Shown here piece after piece: positions 10,586-21,637 of a stretch of DNA of 64,000 nt. This DNA is from Ilyonectria destructans (lineage: Eukaryota; Ascomycota; Sordariomycetes; Hypocreales; Nectriaceae). The number at the start of each line of letters is the position of its first letter. The first letter of the stretch is position 1. Position numbers and translations under genes: made by a program. The notes under the pieces were generated by a model, which did not search any database, was not told where the DNA came from, and was given only the letters and a program-made list of their open reading frames with translations. Location: assembly GCA_020740775.1 (NCBI GenBank), contig JAHEWK010000031.1, positions 124,001 to 188,000 on the forward strand, read 5' to 3'.

Positions 10586-13120
10586 TCTCCGACGGAAGTC
10601 GCCGCAGGAGACGCAAGAAAAAAGCCGACCTACAACTCTCTTCTCTGAACACCAACCAAGCTCACTTGCTATTACCATGCACTCTGACTGAAGATAGTAA
10701 TGCAAGCTCAATCAAAACCAACTCCATGCTTGACTCTGGTGCTACCGGAAAGGGATTTATAGACGAGTCTTTCGCGCACACAAACAAATTCACACTATAC
10801 AAACTACGAACTCGTCGCCGGCTGAATGTAGTCGATGGAAGACCTTCCTCGGCTGGCGATGTCACTCACGTGGCGAAACTTAACATGGACATCAAAGGAC
10901 ATAAGGAAAAGATGCTCTTCTACGTGACGAAGCTCGGGAAGTACGACATCATCCTCGGAAAGCCTTGGTTGACCGATCACAACCCTGACGTGAATTGGAG
11001 CGAGAATATCGTAACCTTCAAATCCGATCACTGCCGAACGCACTGTTTGACGAAAGGATACCTCCAATTGCCAGTCGCCGGAACCTCCCCCCTGTCAATC
11101 TCAGCTACTACGTCAACGCTTCCACGCCCATCACTCCCCCGGAGAGTTGGCGCAGCCGCGTTTCATCTCTTGGCTGAAAAGCGTGACGTAGCTATATTCT
11201 CGCTGTCACTTTACGAGATAGACAGAAGACTAGCGGAATTCGGCGTAATCACCGAAGTGTCCACGTTCGCAGAAGCCAGAACACCCCGATTCGACTCCGC
11301 ACTCAGCAACACACAAAAGATGGAGCGAGAGCTCCAATTTCAAGATAACCACTCTCCCCCTCAACACCAGAACCGACGCACCCGAGACCTCCAAACCCGA
11401 CAAAAGGCTGCCGACATGTACCTCTCGGGGGCATCACTCGAAGATATACGCAAAGCTCTTGAACCCAAAACCTTGATCGACCCAGCAATAAAAGTCCCCC
11501 GTCACTACCATGAATTTCTCAAAGTCTTCGACCAGACCGAGGCAGATAAACTTCCACCCCACCGAGACTGCGACCACGAAATTGAACTTCTACCTGGCAC
11601 AACCCCACCCCATGGACCTCTGTACGGGATGTCCGAAGACGAACTTCTCGTCCTCCGGAAATTCCTTCAGGAAAATCTTGACAAGGGTTTTATTCGCGCT
11701 AGCACCTCACCAGCAGCCTCGCCAGTGTTATTTGCGAAGAAACCAGGAGGCGGCCTTCGCTTTTGCGTGGACTACCGAGCGCTTAATGCCATAACCATCA
11801 AGAACCGATACCCATTGCCATTAATCCAGGAGACCCTCTCCCAGCTGAGCCAAGCCAAATATTTCACAAAGCTCGATGTCGTCGCAGCGTTTAATCGAAT
11901 ACGCATCAAGGAGGGTCAGGAGTGGATGACGGCATTCAACACAAGATATGGCCTCTTCGAGAGCATGGTGATGCCTTTTGGACTATCAAACGCCCCAGCT
12001 ACTTTTCAAGCTCGAATCAACGAAGTCTTACGCCCGTTCCTTGACAGATATTGCACCGCCTACATCGACGACATTCTCATCTACTCGAATGACCTCGCCT
12101 CCCACAGACTCCACGTCAAATCAGTACTTCAAGCACTCGAAGCTGCAGGCCTACAACTCGACGTCAAGAAATGCGAATTCGAGACGACCGAAGTGAAATA
12201 CCTGGGCATGATTATCTCAACCACTGGAGTGCAAATGGACCCAGAAAAAGTCGACTGTCTCGTTAACTGGGAAGCCCCCGCCAACGTAAAAGATGTCCAG
12301 GCCTTCTTAGGTTTCTCGAATTTTTACAGACGATTTATCAAAGGATTTTCACGCATCGTACGACCACTTGTTGCCTTGACGCGGAAGCTCGCCAAGTGGA
12401 ACTGGACTCAGCCTTGCCAGGAGGCATTCGATATGCTCAAAAACAGTTTCACTTCAGCCCCAATCCTCAGACACTTCGACCCCGCGAAAGAAGTGTTTGT
12501 CGAATGCGATGCATCCGATTTCGTGTCCTCAGGTATCCTCTCCCAGGAAGACGATCAGGGAGTACTGCACCCAGTGGCTTTCATGTCCAAAAAATACGAC
12601 CCCGCCGAATGCAACTACGAGATCTACGACAAAGAACTTTTAGCTATTGTACGCTGCTTTGAAAGCTGGAGACCCGAACTTCAAGGCACACACCACCCGA
12701 TTACGGTTATTACCGACCATGCCAACCTTCGATATTTCATGACGACCAAGCAACTTTCAAGACGTCAAGTCAGGTGGAGCGAATTCCTGTCGCAATTCCA
12801 ATTCGCTATCAAGTCGATACCAGGGAAAGAGAACGGAAAACCTGACTCACTTACACGAAGATCGCAAGACTTACCAGAAGACGAAAATGACGACCGCATC
12901 CAGTACCAACAACAATCCCTGCTTAAACCTCACAACATTGACCGTTCCGTACAAGAACAGATGAAGCTCGACCCCGAGCTCTCAGAGCTCTTTGCAAATC
13001 TCTGCTGGGAACAAGATATTGCGCTCTGCCCCGCTATCCTCGACGAAATTCAACCAGAACCAATCGACCACAAGATCACGAGACTCCTCGACAAGGGTTA
13101 CGAGGATGACGAATGGTGGA
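10586..13120 (+). CDS. pol: gypsy pol, protease-RT-RNase H part
   Basis: Open in one frame from before the gag stop to 13401, but the last ~95 codons after about 13,115 are out of register and not homologous. Domains: aspartic protease with DSGA near 10,733; reverse transcriptase with FCVDYRALN and the catalytic YIDD at 12061-12072; RNase H beginning VECDASD near 12,505. The expected continuation into integrase is found in the next (-1) frame from 13113, so one base has probably been lost around 13,110-13,120. No separate start codon is convincing, as expected for a Gag-Pol fusion product. Confidence 0.88.
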
Positions 13121-14645
13121 TGAAATCAGGGACGAGTTGCTCAAACCTCATGGCATCCCTCACTCAAAGGAAGTTTCCCTATCGGAATGCACGATACATG
13201 AAGACCGATTATATTTCCGAGACAGACTATACGTACCCGAAGGCGAACTACGGACTCTTCTCACCCAACTCGCCCACGACAGCGTCGAATCAGGCCACCC
13301 CGGGAAAAACAAGCTATACGAACTCATCTCACGCTCCTACTGGTGGCCAAGGCTTAGCGCCGATACGAAACAATTCACACGCAATTGCCACGGATGTCTG
13401 AGAAACAAGACCTCCCAGTTGCGGTATCAGGGGACGCTGAAACCTCTCCCAATTCCTTTGCAAAGATGGAGAGACCTATCTGTTGACTTCATCGGCCCCA
13501 TTCAACCTACGGCCCGTGGATTCAACGCAATTATGGTGGTAGTTGATAGGCTGTCAAAGGACAGGCATTTCACGCCCTGCAGGACCGATATGAAAGCACA
13601 TGACTTGGCAATGCTCTTCGTACGAGATGTGTGGAAACTCCATGGACTACCTGACTCAATCGTCTCCGATAGAGGACCACTCTTCGTCTCGGAATTCTGG
13701 AAAGCAGTGTGCCACCGTTTACAGACCAACATTAGCCTTTCTACAGCCTATCACCCGGAAACCGACGGCCAGACGGAAAATGCCAACTCATTCCTTGAGC
13801 AATATCTTCGCCAGTACGTCAGCTTCGCTCAGGACGATTGGGACGAGTGGCTCCCATTGGCAGAATTCGCAGCCCGTAACGTTGTCAACGACTCAACGGG
13901 AATGTCCCCATTTTTTGCGAACACAGGCTACCACCCTCGGATGAGCTTTGGTCCCCCTCGAGCAATACCACGCGCAGCACCCAAAGTCCTGGCAGAACGC
14001 TGCAACGAGGGCAACAACTTCGCCGCCAAGATGCAAGAGATCACTGATCTACTTCGGACAAACCTACTTTCAGCTCAAGCCTCACAAGAGCAATTCGCCA
14101 ACGCAAATAGATCGCCGGCGCCAGCGTATCGAGTTGGAGACATGGTGCTACTTAGCACACGCAACATCAATTCAGCCAGACCCATTCCAAAACTAGATCA
14201 CAAGTTCATTGGCCCCTTTCGAATCGAACGCGTGCTCAACGCTCACTCCTACCAGCTAAAATTGCCCCACGAATTAGACTCAATTCACAACTCATTCCAT
14301 ACTAACCTCCTACGACCATCACCAAACGACCCCCTCCCCGGCCAATACAACCCACCACCCCCACCAATCACGCTAGATGCAAAGGGGGAGAAACTCTGGG
14401 CGATTGAAGCAATACTGGACTCAAAACGCACAAAACAGAAGGGCTTCCAGTACCATATACTATGGAGAGGCTTTGACCTCGAGGAAGCAACATGGGAGCC
14501 ACTGCACAACGTCGTCAACGCTCACGTAGCCATCAAAGAGTTCGAGAAGCGCCACAAAAACAAACCCAGACCAACGAAACAAGAAATGCAAAGTGCTCGA
14601 CTGCAGGCCAAGCAAGACGTGGAAGAATCAGAAGCGATGGAGTAA
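13113..14645 (+). CDS. pol: gypsy pol, integrase with chromodomain (frame-shifted part)
   Basis: About 510 codons. HHCC zinc domain (His pair near AHDSVESGH, Cys pair CHGC), then the integrase core with D,D,E: DFIGPI, SDRGPLF and TDGQTEN. A basic GPY-type region (FIGPFRIERV) follows, then a C-terminal chromodomain (WAIEAILDSK to TWEPLHNV), which marks the chromovirus clade and normally directs insertion by reading chromatin. Out of register with the RT part. The stop TAA at 14643-14645 lies 12 bp before the 3' LTR. Confidence 0.9.
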   Translation: MVDEIRDELLKPHGIPHSKEVSLSECTIHEDRLYFRDRLYVPEGELRTLLTQLAHDSVESGHPGKNKLYELISRSYWWPRLSADTKQFTRNCHGCLRNKTSQLRYQGTLKPLPIPLQRWRDLSVDFIGPIQPTARGFNAIMVVVDRLSKDRHFTPCRTDMKAHDLAMLFVRDVWKLHGLPDSIVSDRGPLFVSEFWKAVCHRLQTNISLSTAYHPETDGQTENANSFLEQYLRQYVSFAQDDWDEWLPLAEFAARNVVNDSTGMSPFFANTGYHPRMSFGPPRAIPRAAPKVLAERCNEGNNFAAKMQEITDLLRTNLLSAQASQEQFANANRSPAPAYRVGDMVLLSTRNINSARPIPKLDHKFIGPFRIERVLNAHSYQLKLPHELDSIHNSFHTNLLRPSPNDPLPGQYNPPPPPITLDAKGEKLWAIEAILDSKRTKQKGFQYHILWRGFDLEEATWEPLHNVVNAHVAIKEFEKRHKNKPRPTKQEMQSARLQAKQDVEESEAME

Positions 14646-14657
14646 GGGGGGACCATA

Positions 14658-14823
14658 TGTGAGGGAACGATCACGTGACTTTCATACTTTATGAATAGTC
14701 TCATTTAACTTATTGTGTAAATAGCTTAAGTCAGAGTTTTCCTTAGGAATCTCTTTCTCTCCTCGTAAACAATCATTTTACCCAAGTCGCACCCGACCTC
14801 GTTCGTGCTCTTGTACCGTCACA
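14658..14823 (+). repeat. 3' LTR
   Basis: 166 bp, same sequence as the 5' LTR; followed directly by the ATTCC target duplication. Confidence 0.96.
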
Positions 14824-15844
14824 ATTCCTTTCCTTCTACTAATGCTATGTTCCTTCTTCTAGCGTGTACGGCGGCGGCTGGACAATCGGGGACCTGGATA
14901 GCGAAGATGCTGTTTGCCAGACTCTGTGCCGCGCAAACAATGTAGTCGTTGTGAGCGTTGATTATAGAAAGTATAAGACCGGATCTACTCTACCCTTCCC
15001 TGGCCTCCCGTGCTGAGAGACTGGGACTAATAATCATATTATCTAGGGCCCCTGAGAACCTGTTTCCGATTGGATTAGAGGATGTGTGGGCTGGTATCCT
15101 CTAGGTGTGTGCCTGCGGTAGGAATTTCGTCGTGGAGGTAGAGTGGTGCTGACGACAGTTTACTAGGTCTTTGGCAATCTCGAATCTCTCGGGGGTAAAT
15201 CCGATTACGTGATAATCGGTGGCCTCAGTGCCGGAGCCAATATAGTAAGACTCTTCTCCCCTTTCTCTACCGGGTTCCTGATGTACAGCGAATTGAGTGA
15301 AAAGCTAATACCTAATCACTCAGGCCGCTGCACTCGTCCAACGTGCAAGGGAGAACAACCGCGTGTCGTCCCGCGGGCAAATCCTGCGAGTGCCGCTCGT
15401 TGTCCATCCTGCAGTTCAACCGGCCAACTTGGATTTCTCAAGTTACAAGGAGAATGCCGAGGCTCCATTCCTCCCTACCACGGCTGTGATGCAATTATTG
15501 GATTGGTACAATCCCGTGCCCGACGATGTGCGCATGTCTCCACTATTGGCCACAGGCTTCTCCGGACTGCCGCCTGCCTATATGCAGATTGCCGGTGTTG
15601 ATCCCCTCCGGGACGACGGCTTTGCTTACGCTGAGAAGTTGGAAGAAGCGGGGTATGACACATTCCTCGCTGATGACGTTATGCGACCTTTCCAGGCTGA
15701 CCACGATCCATTTTTAGAGTCCCGGTTCGGGTGAGCGTCTATCCCGGTCTGCCACATGGGTTCACGTTGTTCCCCATCAAGACCAAGGACGAGAGTGATC
15801 AAGATCTCATTCAGGCAGTCAAATGGCTGATTGGTGACGAGTAA

Positions 15845-16907
15845 TGCCCATCATGTAGCAGGAGGCGGCATGGGGGCATTTCTTCAGTGACCTGCCCTAA
15901 ACTGATAAGGTTCCAGGCCCGTTCTTGCCAATTAGAGCATTATCATATTGAAACTTAAGCATTTCACAGTGATCAGATAACTAAGCAATCAAATCCGGAG
16001 GGCTGAGCCGTCAGTTTAAACCTAGGATCGAGACTTCATTGATTGAAGTGTGAGCAGCGTTGGAGTTGGTTAACAGCTTAATATATAGATGTCGACGCGT
16101 TGTTCTGGTGCCGAGAGATTCGGCTTTTGATGAAATCTGTCTGAAACCGTACATCATGAAGTTGGGTGGTTTGGCGTCTAGCTGCAGAGGCCCAAGGTGC
16201 CCCTGCCTCCGGAACCTTCTCAGCAGGCATCGACGTCCGTTACGTCACATCTAGCCGAGAAATCACATCTTCATGGTCAAACCGAGCAAGCTCGGTGACC
16301 CGAAACCTCCTTGGACGTTCTTTTCTGTTATGGCCTCTTAGAATGCCATAAAACCTGACCGAGAAATTCTCCATGGTCAAATGGCATGTACCGGGTTTAC
16401 CCCTACCTCCAACCCCTTCTTCAGCTTGAGCTCGAGGCAAACTCAAACTCTCCCGATATAGTTCGGCCTCCAAGGTCACCATTGATTGGACCTTCCGCGC
16501 AGCGGCCCACGCCTGTGTATCGCAACAGGCTATGTCGACTACGGCCAAACTAACTCCAAAGCGAAATGGAGAAGATAAAAAGGGCTGGAAGCAGCAAGAA
16601 GAATTTTCCAGCTCGCTCGGGGCTTGCGGACCTTGCTGGTCGGGCCGACTCGGACGGAAGGCCTCCACCGAGGGCCCAGCCGAAAGCTGTTCGAACCGGG
16701 CATACTAGCATACGAGAGAAGTGAACTTTAGGCAGGGCGACACCACAGGGGCATTGTACGATAGATTTAGGATAGCTCTACGGTCATTGGTTGGTTAAAC
16801 GAGCCCGGAGATGACGAAGGGACTGAGCATCCATAATGTCCGAAAACACACTGTCTCTATCGGTATTCAGAGCAGAGCGGGCTCCCTGGGTGAGACATTT
16901 CCGTGTC
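15845..16907. other. intergenic, no recognised content
   Basis: Just over 1 kb downstream of the esterase. Short open stretches exist on both strands but none has motifs, codon bias or splice structure that I can support. Confidence 0.5.
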
Positions 16908-17710
16908 TCAAACCCTCTGAATCCCAATTGACGCAAAACCAGTCGCGGGCAGAAATAATATCTCACTCCCGATTATGTTAGCTTCCAGTCGGCTCCGAAT
17001 CGGGGCAACCATACGCCCAGCGGCTGAAAACAGTCGCTCGCACTCAGCAGACATCGGTGGGATCGATATGAAATCCAGTGCCATCACAGATAGCCTCGGG
17101 AACTGCTTGCGCCTGGAATGCCAGTATTCATACGGATCACTTACCTCACTATCAGCCTCTAAAGCGCTCAGCAGCCAGCATTCATACTCGTCTCCCAACG
17201 AGCTATCTGACGGCAATATCAAGGCTATCCGGCACTTATCTTTCTTAAACTGGCTAAACTTGTTGTGGAACGTTTTCCTCCTCTTCACAACGGGTTCACC
17301 GCTCATATGGGCAATCTCAAGCTTCGAGTAGCTATCTTCCCACACCTGCTTAACCACCTATTCGGGTCAATTATCCCACTCACGCTCAATCGCCTTCCAG
17401 CCAAACGCGGGATGGAAGGCCAGGGCGACGTAGTACATGGGGGTATCGTCGAGCCTTTCGTAATACTCGTTGATTTTCTCCTAAGCTGGTTACACATTCA
17501 CTCGGAAGTGCTCTGGTTCGGCGTACTGGTCGATCTTCTCCTTTGCCTCTTTAAGGTTAGAGAGCAAGTACTCGTGTGCTATTAATACGTCTGTGATATT
17601 GCTATATGATTCTTTGAAATGGTGTCTTATGTGAACGGCCTCTAGTAGCTTGATTCCAGCTATCTAGTCCAGGATGCTATTTACATCAAAGATGATGAAT
17701 GTAATGGCAG
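16908..17710 (-). pseudogene. hAT transposase remnant
   Basis: One minus-strand frame reads as the C-terminal third of a hAT transposase, ending with the dimerisation domain (DPYEYWHSRRKQFPRLSVMA, then SIPPMSAECERLFSAAGRM). The part from 16908 to 17357 is open; upstream the same frame holds several stops. In at least three places the stop fits CAG-to-TAG or CGA-to-TGA, as produced by repeat-induced point mutation. The N-terminal BED finger and first catalytic region are not detected. Confidence 0.82.
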
Positions 17711-18212
17711 TGGGTCAGGTACGGTCCAGAAGGTGCCACAGGCTCTATATCAAGACTGAAGCTTGATGATAATAATAACGATGTTCCATTACGCCCGTGG
17801 TTAGAGAGGGGCAGCTACGTTGATTCGCTAAGCCTATTCTAGAAGCGTCCAATACTCAGTTCCAAGCCCTAGTAATCTGTCTCCATCCAAATGCCTGAAT
17901 TTCTCTTATACACTTTAATCCGTCTCTTACTATTTGACCTGTCCTTTTCCAATTCTGGAGCCTGTCTGATGACATACAGACCACTCTCCTCCGCCGCCAT
18001 TGGCGAAGAGTCCACCTGCCTTAAGACGTTCGGTGTAGCTAACCTACCAGCTGCGGGCAACCACAGGTATAGGTAGAGGGTTGGTGCTGAAAAGAAAAGG
18101 CGAAGACGGAGGATAATTTGCTCTCCGTTGTTTGGAGGACCTTGCGCAACTTCCAATACCTCCGTTTGCCTTGGTTCTGAAGGCAGTCGCGAGGTCCGGC
18201 TGAGCGTGGTGA
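17711..18212. other. unassigned, between hAT remnant and MITE
   Basis: A 95-codon minus-strand open stretch at 17869-18156 has no recognised motif. Nothing else supported. Confidence 0.4.
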
Positions 18213-18220
18213 CCAGCTTT

Positions 18221-18714
18221 CAGTGTGAGAAATAGGCGGTTCAGTCCAGTCCAGATACCCTGGACTGGACCGCCTATGTAACAGGAAGCACTGAACTGGA
18301 CCGCCCAGCAGTCCAGAGGCCTTGGACTGGACCGCCTGCCATAATTGGACTGGTACCAAGGTCAGACTAAAACTTGGTATGGCGATGAAGTTTCGGTGTT
18401 GTTGTGCCTAGGTATGCTTCAGCAGCTGCCTGTGCAGCCAGCCTGCCATACGGCCAACTTCTTACTCTGCAATGTCTGCTTTAGGATAGATTTCGAAGGT
18501 ATGTAGGCTGGCCAAATAATCATATTTTCCACCAAACTCAACCAATCAGATTGCACTATTTACTCACCTAACAATATGGGCCTTAAATGGGCGGTCCAGG
18601 CGGTCCTATGACGTTGGACTGGACCACCTGGTCCAGAAATTTTGCTGGACTGGACTGGACTGAATAGGCGGTCCAGTCCAAGAGCCCATTATGGACCGCC
18701 TATTTCCCACACTG
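18221..18714. mobile_element. non-autonomous hAT element (MITE), 494 bp
   Basis: Terminal inverted repeats CAGTGTGAGAAATAGGCGGT and CAGTGTGGGAAATAGGCGGT (right end read on minus strand), flanked by a perfect 8-bp duplication CCAGCTTT (18213-18220 and 18715-18722). Both are diagnostic of hAT. Subterminal regions on each side carry many copies of GGACTGGAC and its complement next to AGGCGGT, probably transposase-binding repeats. No coding frame. Confidence 0.93.
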
Positions 18715-19019
18715 CCAGCTTTTGCAGAGGAAGATGAACTCTCCTAAGGTCTTCTCTGTGCCTGTTAAGGCCCCGATGGGGCGTTGAAGGCAAAAGCGTG
18801 GTCGGGTGGCCTGAAAAATGCCCCTCCACTAGCAAACCACTAACAGCTGCAGGAAGGGGGGAAAAATTTCAGGGGAGAGTTATTATCCCAGTCGATATAT
18901 ATCTCCACCTTTAGACAATTACCCCGTGCTGGAGCATACGCATTACATAAAACCTATATTTCTCGGCGTCTTTTCTTTTCGCTTTACCCTCCACTGCTCC
19001 CCTCACCCAGTGACAATTT

Positions 19020-19534
19020 CAGTGTGGCTAACAATCAGGTTCAAACTTGACAAGTCTCAATCAAGCTCGACCGCTCGTCAAGTCAAGTTCTCAAGTCGAG
19101 TTTGAAGCTGCCATTCAATCAATCAAGTTCAATGAGTGTCAAGCTGTCAAGTACTTGACGTTCATCATTGGACATTTTACGAAACCACACAAACTCTAGG
19201 TTAAGTCAGGAGCACGAGTGCCACGTGGGACTCGTGGGACGAAATCGACTTGGACCCACAAAAACCCGCAACAACGCGTCGGATCGACGCGTTATTATAC
19301 CCCTACACGCGTTCTGGGACCCAAGCGGCTATCAACCAGTCAAAACTCACCTATGACATCTTCTACAATATAATCTATACATATTACCCGATTAGGCATA
19401 GTACATCAAGTGCTTGACAAGTTGTCAATCGAGGTGGCTCAATGGTCAAGTCAAGCTTCAATCGAGCTGAGGTAGCGTTCAATCAACCAAGTTTGAGGGC
19501 TGGAATTGAGCTTGACTGATTGTTAGCCACACTG
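19020..19534. mobile_element. second hAT-type MITE, 515 bp
   Basis: Perfect 19-bp inverted ends CAGTGTGGCTAACAATCAG. Subterminal repeats of the type TCAAGTCAAG / AATCAAG occur on both sides. The immediate 8-bp flanks do not match; a CCCAGTG copy lies 6 bp outside the left end and directly outside the right end, so the left border may have been altered. The end sequence differs from the 18221 element after CAGTGTGG. Confidence 0.8.
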
Positions 19535-20072
19535 CCCAGTGTTGCACTAGAACCCCTGCTGAAACTCTGCCTGTGTTTCCGTACTCCATCAGTTGTAGTT
19601 AGTATGAAAATGATTACTGATCCTCCGTCGGTTAGTAATCAGATATACATTACTCATACCAGTGGATGGTTAAAGTGAATGCCTGAACATCATTCGTGCT
19701 TGTTGAGCTCTTGACAATATATGATTACTGATCCTTCCGGCTTGGCTGGATGCTAATGCATTTCATAATGTATTGGCCGCAGGTTTTCACAATACTGGTA
19801 AAACTGGTGATAGATGAATAGTAATCATCGTTCATCGTAATTACGTAAAGCGTCCGGGGATTATAAATTACTAATCGTGACACCCTTAACAGACACATGG
19901 CCTCGGGGTTGCTTGATCACTTACTACACACAAGCGAAACAGTACCTACGTATTGAACGGCATAGAAATAGATATAAAAAAGACCTCATAACCCCACTAG
20001 CTTAATTCTTTTCCTCATCGTCTCACAATAACTCACAACTCACAACTATTCGGCATAATCAACAGCTCCAAA
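19535..20072 (+). promoter_or_regulatory. upstream region of NmrA-like gene 1
   Basis: A TATA-like TATAAAAA lies at 19973-19980, about 100 bp before the start codon, followed by a CT/CA-rich leader (repeated ACTCACAA). No other feature recognised. Confidence 0.45.
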
Positions 20073-21179
20073 ATGGCATCTCACACCAGCGAGGCTCCAA
20101 TTGTCTTTGTGGTAGGAGGAACAGGTGCTCAAGGGATTCCTGTCATTAAGGGTCTCGTCAAGGATGGCAGCTACAAAATCCGCTTCCTCACCCGCGACCT
20201 CAATTCTGCGAGAGCAAAGCATCTGATTGCTCTCGGCAACGCTGAACCAATTGTCGGAACGTTTGCCAGTGAAGAAGACCTCCGAAAGGGATTTCGCGGC
20301 GCCCAATACGCATTTATCAACATTGACGGGTTCAATTGCGGAGAGAAGACCGAGATGTTCTGGGCTATACGGAGTTATGAACTCGCTTTAGAAGAGGGCA
20401 TTCAATTCTTTGTGTATGGCAATCTTGATTTGGTTTACAAGAAGAGCGGACACGACCCAAAGTTCCGTACTGGCCATTACGACGGAAAAGGACGGGTTGC
20501 TGAATGGATCCTACACCAAAACAAGGATCCACACAATTCAGCAAGGATGGGCGTTGCAATCTTTACCACGGGTCCGTATATGGCAATGTCAATCGGACGC
20601 GGAACTCCCATGAGCCCCAAGGTCGAGGATGGCGTGGTGACATGGCGGGTACCCCTAGGCGACGGTGCTGTCTGCCATGTCGACTTGGATGATTGTGGGT
20701 ATTACGTGCGTTGGCTTTTTGATCATCAGGATCGAGCGAACGGGTTGGATCTCGAGGTTGGCATCGACATGGTTGCCTACGACGAAATGGCCAAGGCTTT
20801 TGAGAATGTTACTGGGCACTCGGCAAGGTACATCGATACCGACCTAGACACATATTGGATTTCAGGCCCTTTTGGGGATGGATCGCTGAGCAGCGCGTAT
20901 AACTCCGATCTTAATGACCCAGCTGCGATGAACCTGCGTCAGAACTTTACTGGGTTTTGGAACATGTGGAAGGCTTCTGGCGGTAATAAAGGTGTGATCC
21001 AGCGAGACTTCAAACTTCTTGACGAGATCCACCCAAAAAGAGTCAAGTCGGCGGAGGAGTGGTTTAGACGAGAAGAAGCAAAGGGGATTGAGCAGGGCTT
21101 GGGAAGCCTTTGGGATCGGGTAAACAACCTCAAGCCTGTGCTGAAGATTGCGGAGGATGGCCGGAGGGGGCGTCTGTGA
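20073..21179 (+). CDS. NmrA-like family oxidoreductase/regulator, paralogue 1
   Basis: Uninterrupted 368-residue protein of the atypical SDR NmrA/HSCARG group, NAD(P)-binding and probably cytosolic. The Rossmann glycine motif GGTGAQG is at residues 15-21, followed by RFLTRD as in NADP-preferring members, and a conserved INIDGFNCGEKTE segment near residue 90. There is no classical YxxxK pair, so it may be a redox sensor or a reductase of the isoflavone-reductase type. Start ATG has an A-rich context (CAAAATGG). Closely similar in length, order and many segments to the gene at 32847, so the two are paralogues. Flanked by transposons on both sides. Function beyond family not assignable. Confidence 0.88.
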   Translation: MASHTSEAPIVFVVGGTGAQGIPVIKGLVKDGSYKIRFLTRDLNSARAKHLIALGNAEPIVGTFASEEDLRKGFRGAQYAFINIDGFNCGEKTEMFWAIRSYELALEEGIQFFVYGNLDLVYKKSGHDPKFRTGHYDGKGRVAEWILHQNKDPHNSARMGVAIFTTGPYMAMSIGRGTPMSPKVEDGVVTWRVPLGDGAVCHVDLDDCGYYVRWLFDHQDRANGLDLEVGIDMVAYDEMAKAFENVTGHSARYIDTDLDTYWISGPFGDGSLSSAYNSDLNDPAAMNLRQNFTGFWNMWKASGGNKGVIQRDFKLLDEIHPKRVKSAEEWFRREEAKGIEQGLGSLWDRVNNLKPVLKIAEDGRRGRL

Positions 21180-21637
21180 AGTACTCTAGTTCATCTACGT
21201 TTTTTTGTCTATCAGTCATCTAAATACTCCCTTCAATGCGTACTCTTGCAAACGTTATGTTTCTGGCGGAAGTATGCTCCTCTCGACCAATACAAGCCAT
21301 ACCGCCACGTATCTTGGGCGCTCAGTCTTTCTCCTTTCTCTCTCCTTATCAAGCAACCTTCTTAAAATCTTTCGCATTGGACTCTTAGGTACCACTTCGA
21401 CAAATTCGATCCCACCCTTTAACTATTTATGCCTTCCCTTGTGCTCCTCTACATGCCCGTGTATGCCCCTCTTGATTTGCTCACGTGGTTTATCCAGCGC
21501 GTTATCTGACTTTAGACGAAGGATTTACAGCATGGTCGAATAGTATTCGGCTAAGGAACAATCATACGATGGCGATTCCCTAGAGGCATTTTCTGGCATA
21601 ATTCATCAGTGTAAGCTACCCGCCCAGTTGCCATAGC
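21180..21637. other. intergenic, 3' of NmrA-like gene 1
   Basis: Contains the 3' UTR; a CT-rich open stretch at 21205-21543 has no recognisable domain. Confidence 0.45.

Larger units (their letters stand above)
8882..14823 (+). mobile_element. complete Ty3/gypsy chromovirus-type retrotransposon
   Basis: 5,942 bp, flanked by the 5-bp target duplication ATTCC (8877-8881 and 14824-14828). Two 166-bp LTRs (8882-9047, 14658-14823) start TGTGAGGG, end GTCACA, and appear identical by eye, so insertion is recent. A purine tract (AAGGGGGGA) precedes the 3' LTR. Order is gag, protease, RT, RNase H, integrase, chromodomain. It sits in the third intron of the esterase gene in sense orientation. One frame break in pol near 13,110-13,120. 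The primer-binding site after 9047 does not obviously match a tRNA 3' end. Confidence 0.96.
8351..15844 (+). pseudogene. HSL-family alpha/beta-hydrolase (esterase/lipase), disrupted by two LTR insertions
   Basis: Eight exon pieces can be traced: 8351-8407, 8478-8522, 8696-8850, 14863-14970, 15047-15104, 15167-15244, 15324-15652 and 15718-15844. Together they keep one frame and would span about 318 residues, normal for this family. Catalytic elements are visible: an oxyanion motif reading YGGGW (family HGGGW), the nucleophile box GLSAGAN, the acid in GVDPLRDD, and the His in YPGLPHGF. Damage: a solo LTR with its 5-bp duplication inside exon 2 (8523-8695), the oxyanion His to Tyr change, and an in-frame TAG at 15102-15104 at the end of exon 5. 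A complete gypsy element sits in the intron between 8851 and 14862; that intron's branch point TACTAAT (14837-14843) and acceptor are intact. Splice sites are otherwise well preserved, so loss looks recent. Confidence 0.85.
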
